Of a stretch of 64,000 nucleotides of DNA, positions 1 through 12,988 are shown in pieces. The DNA comes from Trichoplax adhaerens (lineage: Eukaryota > Placozoa > Uniplacotomia > Trichoplacea > Trichoplacidae): assembly GCF_000150275.1 (NCBI RefSeq), contig NW_002060961.1, positions 187,046 through 251,045 on the forward strand, written 5' to 3'. Under the pieces are notes generated by a model. That model worked only from the letters and a program-made list of their open reading frames with translations. It was not told where the DNA came from and did no database searches. The first letter of the stretch is position 1, and every line of letters starts with the position of its first letter. Position numbers and translations under genes: made by a program.

Positions 1-254
1 ATACCTCGAAATAATAAGAATGACAAAGAAAAGGGCATAAATCATGAACAATTTGATCAGTTATGAAGTCATGTATCATGTGTGGGTATTGCAAGCAACA
101 CTAATTAGATTGCTCTATTCAGCTAGAACAAATATCAAGTCTGTTGATTGCTAATCCATGTCCATGAATCCTTACATCCACGTATTCATACATACTATAT
201 TACAAATGTCTTTTCAATTGTGTGTCTGTCAGTGCGTAAAACGTGAACATTTAT

Positions 255-415
255 TCATGCTGCATGCTAATTCAAAATACACAATTCTGCTGTGTTGTCG
301 CCATTTATCCGTGAGCAGCACAAAATTTGTCTGTGCATAAAACAGTTGCATGCTATCCAAAATATAAATTATTCTACTGTATGGCCGCCATTCATCCGTG
401 TGTAGCACAAAATGG
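255..415. repeat. Imperfect direct repeat, two copies of about 70 bp
   Basis: Two adjacent similar stretches, about 255-330 and 340-412. Each ends in a close variant of CCATTYATCCGTG followed a few bases later by AGCACAAAAT. They sit just upstream of the Helitron relic and could be part of its flank. No coding potential is evident. Confidence 0.5.
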
Positions 416-419
416 AAAC

Positions 420-1390
420 TAGAGGTGACAAACCAGGTTATTCGAAAACGAGGTTAATGCCAAGGACAGCATGCTGCACGATTGGCACAAGATTGGGAAA
501 GACATGCCTTTCATAGACAAAATGAAAAACAGGAGAAGAACGCGTGACACGATTATCACTAGACAGAGAAAGACGCCCTGCTCAAAGACAGAATGGAACA
601 GAAGTAGGCATGTAGTGCGACTATTACAAAATGCACTGATGCAATCCATACGAAGGAACTTGGGAAACAAGGAGCAACAGCCATGCCGTAATGCATGACC
701 TGGACAAGCTGCAATATTGCTTTAACTAACAGATCGTCATGAAATCGGCCAATGGAATAAAAAATGCCCCAATGCAATGCATTTATATTCACTAAAGAGA
801 AAGTCGCCAAATCAAGCCTTGGAAATTCACGATTCCAGCTCCGTTGTAAGAAAGGGAAAATTGAGCTACCGCTAATTCGATCTCCACCGTCTCAATACTT
901 GGCGCTATTAACGGAAAGTTCAGAAGAAGCAAAGCATTTTCGTACATGCGTATATTTTTGTGCTTATTATAATGCCTTCACCTTTACATTAAGTGGTGCA
1001 AATTTCGATTGACAACTTGTAAATGGAATAGATAGAGTATATAGGTTATACATTGCGAGAGTAAGAAAGTTTTATTCTTTTGCTGTCTGCAACTCTTATT
1101 CCTAGCGAAGACGAGCAACCCAAATTTGCCTAAATTTACATTTATAATATGGATGAACAAGTCCCCCATCGATTGAATTTCAACGATGTGCTGAATGCAC
1201 CAGTTGTGGAAATGCTAACGAGATTACTTAAACAGCGAAGATTATTATGTTGCAAATTGTGTTCCGAATTTAGAACAATTCCAGCCACAAAATACTCAAC
1301 CTTATGAGCTGCTAATATAGTCCATTCCGGATCGCGATCGATGTTTCGATCATCCTACAGCTTCAGAAGTGGCTACAATTTTACCTTTTG
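420..1390 (+). mobile_element. Decayed Helitron (rolling-circle transposon) replicase N-terminal region
   Basis: Translating the plus strand across frames gives the ordered landmarks of Helitron Rep/helicase proteins. First comes a charged Arg/Glu/Gln-rich stretch (about 440-640) like the repetitive N-termini of these proteins. Next, a segment at 764-1012 has a Cys-Lys-Lys-Gly-Lys core, then Leu-Pro and Pro-Pro, and ends LSGANFD, the counterpart of the family's S-x-GANID. Then, near 1085-1240, come EDEQPKFA, IYIYNMDEQV and HRLN. Last, at 1330-1395, comes a Pro-Thr-x-x-EVA-type motif (PTASEVATILP). Several in-frame stops and frame changes separate these parts, so it cannot code for a working protein. 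The catalytic Rep and helicase motifs are not present in the window. It lies just upstream of the LGR gene on the same strand. The family call rests on remembered Helitron sequences. Confidence 0.72.
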
Positions 1391-2002
1391 AAATGCTATG
1401 GAATATATCTTATATCGAAATTTTATAAAGAATACATAGTTCTAGAATTGAGTTACGATATCGAGTCATTTCCTTGGCACAGAATTGTCATAAAATATAA
1501 AAATGGGCAATGTGAAAATTTTTCAAGATCGCTTAGTCCTACGTTAGAGTATTCGAAATAGGTTACGAAGCTACAAAGTGTTCTATATCATCCATATTTC
1601 TTCATAGCCGATTCTAGGAAATTTATAAAGAATAAAAATATTGAATAGGTATCAATTTATGATACAATCTTGCTTTTTAGTAAATCTTAAATCAAGTAAT
1701 CTTCTGAAATAATAACGATTTCTCTGTTATTGAAGCACACCATGACGAAATACAAATTGAGTATAACAGCAATTAGAGTATGAAAATTTTTCATAGGGTG
1801 AAAGCTGGTGCCCACTATGACAAATAAAATTTAGACTTTATTTTATCCTAATTGAAAACTAATAATTACAATTGAATAAATATTATACATTTTTAAAGTT
1901 AAGTACTGCTATTTTGAAGTTAGATATTTAATTTCTTTCCTTCACAATTCAATAATCCTCTATTTTACCTCTTAACATCCTCACTTACCTAAATGCGCGT
2001 AG

Positions 2003-5000
2003 ATCTTTAAGTGAAAACTCTATTGAATATATTCCATCGCATACATTTTCTACATGGGCTCCGTTAAATGTGGTGTAAGTATTTTAATTTATAATGTAGT
2101 TATACTTTAATCTCTTGGAGTTATAATTGATTAATTGTAGCTGTTTAACAGAAGCGAAAGATTTAACTTTTAATATTTAATTAACTTACTTTAAATTTAA
2201 ATGCAATATGATCAAGTGATATACATTACAATCATTGCGTGGATAATGATAAATTTCTTTTGATTAACATCTTTTTTGATATCATGAGCCCTTTACTTCC
2301 TCAGTAGATTGTACCGTAATAAATTAAATTCCATTAATAAAATGGCTTTTGGTCGTCATTCCTTATTGCAGTCATTGTAAGTAGCAAAATAACGCTGTTG
2401 AATAGTTATGGCACACTGATTAGTATATTCGCAGAGTCGTAGGAGAAAATAATTTCCGAGCCTTACCAACGGATTTATTCGAAAAAATTCCCCATCTGAT
2501 AACCTTGTAAGTAAGCTATAAAAGCTTTATTATTGCTAAATTAGCGATAACTATACTTATGCAGTACTATAAAAATACACTTGATAACCGAACTATGCTA
2601 TCATATTGATGTTTGAAATGCAGCTAGAAATTACTTTTATGAAATAATACTTCCTTCTATAATGTATTTATAATATTAGGGTTTAAATTACTATACTAGA
2701 CAACAAATATCATTATGCTTATCATCGACTTATAACAACCTATAAAATGCTTTGTAATCAAGTAGTAATCATCACATTAACTGTGACCAAGAAAAGTGCA
2801 GAGAGACCATATCTCTACTGATAATTATAGGATTTAATTTACTAAGCTAATAATAACAACCAGTATTCCAATACTTCTTATAGCTATAAAGGATTAAGAT
2901 TATCAATACTGAATAATGAATACATAAATATCTAACTCATGATAATATAATTATCATTTTAATGAGAGTATTGAGATCTTCTAATATTTAATTTCGTTTG
3001 TACAGGCATGTAAATCACAATAACATTAATTCCGTTGCTAATAAAGCATTTGAAAAGCTGCGAAATCTAAAATTACTGTTAGTATTAATTTCATTAAATT
3101 AAAAGTTTACTTGCATATATTTTTAGTCAAACTTGTTTGATTAATCTATAATCTTCAATTACGAAATTTCGCAAACTTTAGAATAGCAATATCAACATTC
3201 TTGTACTTCTTTACAATTACTAGATATTTGTGATCTCTATTCAGCTCTGTAAATTGTTCATAAAGAAAAAACAACTCAAATGAAATATTTATTTATAACA
3301 GCAATTATTTTACAATGAATATAATTTAACAGTAATATGAAAAATAATGATCTAAAATACTTTGGCAAAGATATATTTTATTTACGGACAAAGTTATATC
3401 AAATGTAAGTCTAAGAGCGAAATGAGTTCTTTATTTCTTGAATATCTGCTTACTTATTGTAGCAGTTGGTGTATAAAATTTATGCATTAAAGTTACCAGA
3501 TACTACTATAGTATGTAACGTTTTCTTCAAACAGCGATTTAGGACATAATCCGAATTTGCAACTACACAACCTAACTACTTATCAACAATTGACTGGAGC
3601 ATCTCTACTGTAATAAAATATAAAATAAGACTTAATATTTTAAATTTAAAATAAGCCTTAATATTTTAAATATACTTAGTCAATACATAATGCAGATAAT
3701 AATATTAATTATTGAAACAGAGCAGATTGAATATTGCTAAACTGTAGTACTTGGTTAATTATATTTATTTAACTGTTTACATTTCACAGTGATGATACGA
3801 GTAGTATTAGCCATTGATAACTTGCCTACACTAAATATTAATGACCTTTTTATTTTTAATACAGGTCATTATCAAATTGTAGTTTGAACTACTCAATATT
3901 AACTAATATTCTGAAAGACACGCCTAATTTAAAAAATATGTAAATATCTTTGCTCTTTTCGTATACCTACTAAGTAATTCTAAACGTTAAAAAAAACTAC
4001 AGATGACACCAACGGTAATTTCTATCTGGGATACTGCATTAGTAAATTCTCAGATCAGCATTAAAATACACTACTTTCCGTTATGAATGATTGTATACAA
4101 ATACAGTTGATCTAGTTTCTAGTTTTTATATATTAACAAATAATGAATTTTAGTAAATGAAGGTTCTAATGCTGTAGCGATAATAAACCTGAAAAGGCAA
4201 TAAACTCTTCAGCATGACATTATTTCATTTCTGAACATTAAATTTCTAAATCTAGTTGAAAGAAAATGACGCTTTATTATAATGTTAATTAAATTTTGAT
4301 ACAACTTAGCGAACTTATTAAAATAATAGTTAATCTATTATGCAAAAAGAAAACATAAAAGTTTCTAACTTCCTTTCTTTACATTGTAGATGGCTATTAG
4401 GAAATAATCTATCCGGAATCAACACTAGTATATTTTCCAATCTTAAATCTATGGATAGTATGTAAGTTTAGCGGTGGTGGATGAATAATAATAAATAAAG
4501 TATAATAATATTCCTAAATTCATTAATATAGTTCACATTATCACAAACTGATATTAAAAATGATTATATTAAATACATCAGCATACATATCATACTAACA
4601 AAACACTCTAACTACAGATTAAATTAAATATAAAAAAAAGGGCGGTATAAATCTGAAGCAACCTTTCGAATAGAAACTTTAGATTATACTCAATCAATTA
4701 CTATACGGTAGTTGCATTATCAATGCTCTGGGATCTGATGTCCGACACTATCCTAATTTTTGATTATATAAGATCTTTAAGTTATACTGGACTTTCTACT
4801 CAGCAAATTCGTCAAATTTTATCTCAAAGAACAGAGTATCGCTATCTGTAAGATAAAAGAAATGGTTTTACAATTAACAAAGCAATGTCAATTTACTGAT
4901 CTCACCAGGTACTTTCATAAGCACTACTTACCTTAGTTAACATTAAAATTTTGTAACAAGATCCTTGGATGGATTAGAATTACATGAATTTCCAGAAAAA

Positions 5001-8000
5001 CCATTTCAAATCTTATCTAAAGCCTTTTATCTGTAAGTTCCATCTATCTTTACTAAACTGACTAAAATCATACGTTTTTGAAGCCATCATTTATTCATAT
5101 TAACAGTTTCATACGCTTATATCTGCAACTTTTAGATCCTTGAAATCGAATGGCATGCGCTCAATTAAACAAAAATCTTTACCCTTGCTAAGAAAATTGA
5201 ATGCTCTGTGAGACATTGTAAAATAGTGCAGTCATCCATTCTAGACAGAACTGAAATAAATACATCACAAAATACAGTATTGATCTATCACTCTTATACG
5301 AACAAGATTTTATTCAAAAATGCTACTAAAAAAGCTATCATCTAGAGCTATCTGTTATGAAGGAGGCATACAGATGCAACTTATTTTACTCGACATAACT
5401 TTACCAATACTACATCTATGACTCCATCCATTTCATTAATTACTCTCGTCATCATTAAATATCCTTTATAAATAATTTTGAAGTCATCTTTATAAATGAT
5501 TCATAATAATTAAAATAATTCTAAATTAATTTGATTTCGGTCGGTAAAATTACTTCTCGACTTGTTTTAATTACTATTAATAATATTTACCAATAAATCC
5601 GTATAGACGGTTAGACAGAAATTTATTAGGAAACGACGCTTTTAAGATCCTTCTATCGCTGACTTCCATAGAATTATTGTAAGTTCATTTAGAATTAATA
5701 TAGATTTTATAAATAACTTTAATGGTATAATCAAATAATTAAAAACATGAAATGGTAACAAGATTATCGTCAATATATGCAGCTAACATATCCCAATTCA
5801 CTATTCTATTCGGTATAATCCATAATTATTTTCATAATCTAGATCAATTACTCATAACAACATTACGGATGTCTGCCTTCCTAAAGATTTCTATCAAAGT
5901 GGACTTTCGATCGCTAATTTGTATGGTGACACTACTTTATTTAAATGAACGTATTTCATTTTGTCTTATTTCAACAAAAAATAGAATAACTCAATATTTA
6001 CATTTCCAGTATAAATATAAATGCATACAAATTATTCAAGCATTATCAGCTTAAGATTATCAAAAATTGGCTTGCGTTCAATAACATTTATGAATTCTTT
6101 TCTGTTTGCAATTAAATCTGTTATTTACTGTTTTACTTATATACTTGAAACAATCAGAGATCTTACAGGCAACAGAATCACCACCCTGACACCTTATTGT
6201 TTCCAATCATTCTCATTGCTAAATACCTTGTAAGTAACATAGTAAAGATATGTAGAATATATAGGATCTGGAAATAATAAGCAACTTACTAAAGCAATCG
6301 AGTTAAATGCAAAATGGCCATGCTCTTCTATTAACATAAAATTACGGAGATTTGAAATGGCTCAGCTATTTAACTATTATTTAGGCTGCTTATAATATTA
6401 TATTAAGTTAATTATCAAAGTACTTTACACCGCTACCTTTAGCTTAGTTATAACTATATTTGCAGATAAATGTAGTTTTGAAGTAGCGTCACATGCAATA
6501 GGATTTCATTCGAATCGATAAACTTGCTATTTTTTGCTTAATACTGCATCCGAATGTGCGTGAATGTACACCCTTTTACGTCCATATTCTATTTTATGAA
6601 CTTCTATCGCCTGAGAATATTTCATCGCATTTTGTAAATTCTGTTAGATCTACTTTAGAGGTTTCAACATATGCAATGAGGTAGTATTCACTATCTGACA
6701 AACCCAGTTCTCTTTTGATAAATAGTTTATTTGATTTATTTATCGCAGACTATGTTATCATGGAAAGTAATTTGAAATCCATTAAATGCAGATGTTAAAT
6801 TATGAAGATTAAATGTAATTTAATTGCCGGCGAATATATACGTATCTACCAACATAGATTTATGATAAAATATAGAACGAGAGGTTATTCGTCTTTGTGT
6901 CTTATCCTCGGAAGCAGAACAAGATATTCTCATTGCGCTACTACATAATATGTTCAATCTACCAGACTAGGAACTTATTCATATTATATTATAAACAAAC
7001 TGAATTAAGGGTGTAATTTTTACATTCATAATTTCAGTCAATCTAAATATAAGCCTAACTGTTAGGACTGTAATGAAAATGTGCAATTATCTTTAAAAAT
7101 TTTACCTTTCGTATAACACCTCATATATAATACTAGCTTCAAAATGGTATTATACGATATCGTATTCATTAATTTCTCTATATTTCTGATTCTATAATAG
7201 TTTCATGACCGTAATGTACTAGTTCGTAGTGCACATGTTTATTGTATATGTTATGTATATGTCGTATACAATGTCCATAAGCGCATACAACGCAACATTT
7301 AGCCATGAAATTTAATTTAGATAAAATTTTTCACGTAATGCAGGATTAATGAGAAACATAGCGCTATACTGTCAATATGCATACATGTTGATAGCTAACA
7401 TAAATAGTTCATTAATTAAGAATACACGGCTAGATGAACTATTGCTGGCAGTATAATTTACTGTACGTAGTACTTTGTGAAGTCTCAGCTACGGAGTCTA
7501 TAACAGTAAAAGGCGATAACTAAATTTGTTTTCAACTAAGTCAGCTAGTGTAAGCAAACTTACTGTAGACTAACACAACTTGATACTAATAGTTAATTGA
7601 ACTAGTAGACATCTTTTTAATAAAAATATTTCAATTCAGCTCAACAAATGTTAAGATGCATTAACATTGCTGAGAAGAAATTAGCATCGTATCGATGAAA
7701 TACTATACTATAGTATCGACGTAAATCGTAGGTACTCAGTTCGCACAATGTGTAATTATGCATTATTAACTTTATTTTCATGAGCGTCGTCGAAATCAAT
7801 TTCGTAAGCATAACTACCATATATTTATAAAGGTGAATTGGCCTTTATAGCATGCATGAGAGCGATTTTGTCTATTAATAGGGCTCTAACCCAATCTTGA
7901 TTATGCTAACTGAACTTTTAAAGTGACAAAGGTCTAGTCGAATATGATCCACATTTGAAAATGTTCTCTCTCAAAAATGTTTAATCAATTTATTACAGAC

Positions 8001-9744
8001 TAGTAGAATAAGTAATAATTACATATCGGCGAGATTAGTATGAATCACAACCTGATTATAGGCTTATCAATGTTATTATAATTGTCGGAAAATACTAAAA
8101 GATCAAAAAATTTAAGTTTTATTATTAACACAATTCATTCTCAACTTCAACACTATGATTGTCTATTAATGATTCGAAATAGATACTACACAATTCGTAG
8201 TCTTACACAATAAAGAAAGTCTACTTATATTCTGATATCAATTATTATTACTATCATATCTGTAGCTATACTTCTAAATGAATATTTTTTATACTTTCAA
8301 TGTCATTGCTCATGCAGATTATTCATGAAATGCTTAAAAGAAACTGATATGATTGATCGATTATATATTTTTTTTAGAACTTTATCAGATAATCCGCTTA
8401 TTATTTTCAGTAAACAAGCGTTTCGAAGTAGTAACTTAATAAAATTGTATGTATGTATTCTTAACATCGATCTACAATTATTTACGATTCATGTTTCTTT
8501 TACTTATAATCAGTCTATATTCATAGCCTATTATTAAACAACTAGAACCAAGCAACAATTAAAATTTATTTCTCTACTATAGTACTATGATAAAAGTAGA
8601 GATTATACGTAATATTAATAATTTAATCCTGTACTCGACTTCGAGTAGACATTCCAGTCGTGAATATCTATGCTGCGTTACAATGTCACTAGTGACAGAC
8701 TGCCAACCACTACCCGATCAATTTACACTTTCTACTTGTACCGATATACTCTCCCACACCCTTTTACGAGTTTTTATTTGGATGATTGGTGTTATTTCTG
8801 CGATCGGAAATTTTATTGCTATCATATGGCATACTAAAAGTATGACAAAAGAATTTCAAGTTGTTAAAACATTACTTATTAACTTATCTATAGCTGACTT
8901 CACTATGGGTATCTATTTGATCAACATTGCATCAGCAAATATCTATTTTGCAGGAATTTATTCTGAATATTTGGAAACTTGGCTTCGTAGTCCATTTTGT
9001 TCAATAGCTTCTTCGTTAATTACATTATCGAGTTTTATGTCGACTGTTATCTTATTTTTGATTAGCCTTGATCGATATTGGGGTCTAGTATACATGTTTG
9101 ATAACTATCGCTTATCCTACCGTTTTGTTGTGATATCATTATCCTTGTCGTGGGTGCTATCTATTATTTACATTGGATTGCCAGTCATCTATAGTATTAA
9201 TCAACCTAGCCAATATCGTTTCCATGGTACAAATGGTGCTTGTATACCCGGTAATCTATCGAATACGTACTTCCTGATATGGTTAATATTTTATTGTGCT
9301 TTTACTTTTGTAATATGGATAACGATTAGTATGATGTATATCGCCATGATTGTAACGTTAACACGTATTCGAAAGCAAGCTAATCGTCAGATATCATCGG
9401 TAGAGAAGATTATCCAAGCTAAAATGATAGCTATTGTTATTACTGATCTCATCTGTTGGATGCCATTATATATCGTCTTACTTCGATTCTTATTTGGCTA
9501 TGGATTAGATACGCATTCCTTACCGTTTATTGCTGTATTATCATTGCCAGTGAATTCATGTATTAATCCAATTTTTTATACCATATTTACTCGAACATTC
9601 CTCAATAAAGCTAACAACATGATACGACAACTTCGAAATATCTTAACATTATGTCAAGTATATCTTTATCAGTGCCATAGCAATTCCAGTAGTCAATCAT
9701 TCGGTAGGTATAAAATTTTCTACAATGCTATAAAATTTCATTAG
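2003..9744 (+). CDS. LGR-type GPCR: leucine-rich-repeat ectodomain plus rhodopsin-family 7TM domain, 5' end missing
   Basis: Receptor of the glycoprotein-hormone/relaxin receptor class (LGR), acting at the plasma membrane. The ectodomain is spread over exons of 69-75 nt, each holding one LRR and all in phase 2: 2003-2074, 2305-2376, 2435-2506, 3006-3077, 3535-3609, 3865-3939, 4390-4461, 4773-4847, 4961-5032, 5136-5207, 5607-5678, 6158-6229, 8378-8446. The single last exon (8583-9744) carries a hinge (EYLCC, then C-x-PLPDQF) and seven hydrophobic helices. It also has DRY at the end of TM3 (SLDRYWGLV) and NPIFY in TM7. A further LRR-like stretch at 6050-6119 does not splice cleanly. No signal peptide, LDLa module or start codon was found upstream, so the N-terminus is unresolved. 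The LRR count and CC hinge fit relaxin-receptor-like (type C) or type A LGRs; I cannot decide between them. The tail after TM7 is short and Ser-rich. Confidence 0.85.
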
Positions 9745-10156
9745 GAGATACTTGATATTTGTTAGTTAGGAGAAAAAACGGTAGTGTTGATGATATTCGG
9801 CATTAGTTATAAAGTAAGAAAATGCCATCATCATCAGGGATAGATTAATCTCTAGATCTAATATTGCGATGGATTTGCATCCATATGACCGCATAGCCGT
9901 TGATATAATTAAGCTGGTACTGCAGTAAATATATGCGCAGATCGATTTAAGTAGGCAAAATAGGACTGATTTGGACAATGCTAGTATTTCTATTAGGTTC
10001 TTTGGATATCTAATCAGAAGAGTTTATCGATTGCTAAGAGTAAGATGAGAAAGTCTCTTAAAAGACTCTTGTAAAAGCACCGTATTTAATTGCAATAGAA
10101 AATTTTGCTCGCATTTAGCTAGGTACGTAGACTCTATTATTTACCGCGACTATTTT
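9745..10156. other. Non-coding stretch after the LGR gene
   Basis: AT-rich sequence following the LGR stop codon. I see no convincing exon, repeat or RNA gene. A short open frame on the minus strand (9766-9978) has no recognisable motif. Confidence 0.4.
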
Positions 10157-10297
10157 ATGAGCGTATTATTCCCACTACAATCTTGGTATAAATATGAATC
10201 AGAGCCATCCACAAACCTCAAGGAATTAAGCAATACAATTACCTTTGGACGTATAGAATTGATAAAGAACATAGATCACTTTAACAATCTATTGTAG
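10157..10297 (+). CDS. Candidate first exon or small ORF (46 codons) upstream of the pseudokinase exons
   Basis: An ATG-initiated frame of 46 codons, starting MSVLFPLQSW and then rich in polar residues, with normal-looking codon use. A possible donor (GTAGTA) sits just before its stop codon. It could be the 5' exon of the kinase-like gene 500 bp downstream. However, its phase (2) does not match the phase (1) needed by the 10796 exon, so an intermediate exon would be required. No family is recognised. Confidence 0.25.
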   Translation: MSVLFPLQSWYKYESEPSTNLKELSNTITFGRIELIKNIDHFNNLL

Positions 10298-10795
10298 TAT
10301 GCAGCTTTAATCACAGAAAATTGCAGATGTACTTCTAGTGCGATACTATGAATTAATAAGTACTTTCCATATTCTCAGTTGTCAATATTCTATTGATGAT
10401 GAAATACGAGTAAATAACTACAGTTTTCTATAATGATATAGATAGTAATTGGTATTGGTGAATTCGCTACTAATTCAGTGGTTTCTAATTGCATATAAAT
10501 AGGAATTACAATTCTATTCTACATATAACTAAGCCAATACTGATTACAAATATTATAATTATGGCATAAATGTAGAAACATCAGGCGAAAATCACAAAGA
10601 TATATCAATTCTATCGAAAGAAACAAAGTGCTTAACTCAGGTATATTCTCACTCAGATTTATATCTGTAATATTGAGATCGTTGACTTATTTACTGTGTT
10701 GTAACTTTGTCGTCGTCATAATTATATACAGATATAATTCTATATAAAAGTTTTGTGATTCTTTCCCTAGACATATTACAAAATTAAACTGACAG

Positions 10796-12988
10796 ATAAA
10801 AATAATAACGGCACCTTTGGTTTAATAAAATTTTACGATGCAAATAACAAGAAAGATTGGCAAAGTGAAAATAAATTCTACAGGGTTATAGCATCAAACA
10901 AATTTCAATTGCAAAACATCATACAATTACTATCGTTAGCTAAAGAAACGGAACATAACATTATAATGGACATGCCATTTAACGATATTTATCAAAAACT
11001 GTAAGGCTTAAAAATTTTTATCGTTATAATGTAATTTATATGCCATCGTTAAATGCTTTTGTATCTGTTTCATACACTATCATTTCAAATAGACATAATA
11101 CACTATATTTACTGTATAAATGTTTATAATAACCTATTTCGTCAAACTTTGCGAAATTGATTAATTATTATATATTACCATATCCATAGCAATCCAAATT
11201 AACCGAAAACTATGTTAAATTTATAAACTTATAGTTCAAAAAATAAAGTTGTTTACTCAGTCGCAATTAAAACTGAAAACTTTCTTTCTGTCAATAAGAA
11301 TACTCTCTTACACACAAATATCAGACCTAATTACTGAAGAAATAAAAATAATAAATGAATGTCTTTACAGTAATATAATCTTGCTTCATTGATGCTTCTC
11401 TGATGCGACTAGATGTTATTCTATAAATCTACGAAATAATGTTTAGATAATCAAAGCGATTCTAAAAGCTAGAATATTATTTTTCGAATAGATGCCTATA
11501 TAGTTTAACCTCATATCTAAACTAAAAGTATCAAAATTAACTTTAATTAAGCTATAGTTATAATTGTATCGGTAATATATTGTCATCTTTGGATCATCAT
11601 TATTATGCAAAGGCAGAGGAATAACGTCACTCCAATAGCTTTGTAGTAGTAAATAACTAGAACAGTATGATATTCGTAATATAAGTATCTATATAATATG
11701 TGCAATTGTGCATACAAGTAGAAGAAATTCTCTTGAAATTTGATACTGCTAATATCATACTGATTTTACAGCACATATTATTCTTTATCTTTAGATTTTC
11801 ATGTTATGAATCCCCTCACATAGATCAAGATGTACAAATTCTAAGCACATTGATTCGTTCCCAGTCAAAGGATTTGACGTCAGTCAATGTTCTACGAATT
11901 ATCGAAGATATTGTAAAAGCTATTTCATCATTGCAAGCCCATTTGATCGTCCATGGTGGTATAGATACTAATGCTATCATTATCTATATCCCAACTGCGG
12001 TATTTAATGCATAAATATTAACTATCAGTCTTAATTTTCACTTAGTACCAAGTGTCAAATTAAACTTTGCCACTGGCAAGCAATTGTACGATAATAAATA
12101 ATAGCCTATATTATCATACTTAATAGACAAATGCAGCATTTTAATTGTATAATATTATTAACTATATCTCATGAATCCTACAGTAAATACGTGTATTAAT
12201 ACATATGTATACATCAGTGTTAGACTCTGTTCGATAAAATTCCCACATTCAAAGTTATACGTTCAGCGTTATTTACAACTATATTGTATTTTTAACAGAT
12301 CAAGCCAATTAAGGCTGTTTTAGGCAATTTTACCGCTTCTCAAATATTAGAAAACAACCGCTCTTCAAAATTAAACCAAGAAATTGAAAACAAAATAAAT
12401 AAAAATGTAACCGATCTGGCGCAATTATACTATAGCCTCAGTTCATACTGCCAATCCAAAATAACTATGGTATCCTGCAAATATGTTATCGATAGTGAGC
12501 AAGTTTATCGTCAGAATGAATCAATCGTGAAATCTCTGGCTAGTTTCTGCCTATTAATCATCTGTATTGCTTTAGCAGCATACAAAATACTTATTATGAT
12601 CAGACACATGCCTACAATTACCACCACTACAGCATGCAGTTTTAATTTCTAAATAATTAAAATATATATAAAAAAAAAATAGATGGAGTTAGTAATTGCC
12701 TCTGCAAACATCATCAGTTTTCTGAAAGGTAGTTGAGGTATTGCCTTTAATTTCCACATAGAATTGATATAAAATACAATATGTTTCAGCTAGATTTCTA
12801 GTATTATATTTATAGGATTGATCAAGAACCGATCTAATAAATCTCATATTTATATTTTATCAGTTAGAAAAAGAAATATCTGCCATAAATAATCATCAAC
12901 GGCTAAAAACTCTGCAGGATTATCGTATTGACCATATCTTGCCAGTACTTCAAGACACAATCAAAAATCTTACTGATATAAATGACTG
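10796..12988 (+). CDS. Protein-kinase-like gene, probably a pseudokinase (partial model)
   Basis: Three exons join in phase: 10796-11000, 11795-11999 and one starting at 12299. The first has a shortened glycine loop (NGTFGLIKF), a Glu in a helix-C-like position (QSENKF), and the N-IIQLL and IIMDM patterns of the kinase N-lobe. The second has the helix before the catalytic loop and VHGGIDTN where HRDLxxxN is expected. The third has VLGNFTAS where the DFG segment should be. Both catalytic aspartates are therefore replaced, which suggests a pseudokinase. The third frame stays open to a stop at 12650 through a hydrophobic stretch. It more likely splices earlier (candidate phase-0 donors near 12470 and 12530) to an exon at 12864-12988 that ends in a stop. 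The N-terminus is missing. Function is unknown. The family call is by pattern and is moderately sure; exon ends in the third exon are not. Confidence 0.5.

Noticed and set aside
1240-1320. Cys-containing stretch resembling an LRR N-terminal cap for the LGR gene
   Set aside because: It lacks a GT donor and fits better as part of the Helitron relic, whose next motif follows directly.
12467-12652. Transmembrane segment at the end of the pseudokinase frame
   Set aside because: A C-terminal membrane helix directly after a kinase C-lobe is unlikely; earlier phase-0 donors to the 12864 exon are available, so this part is probably intron.
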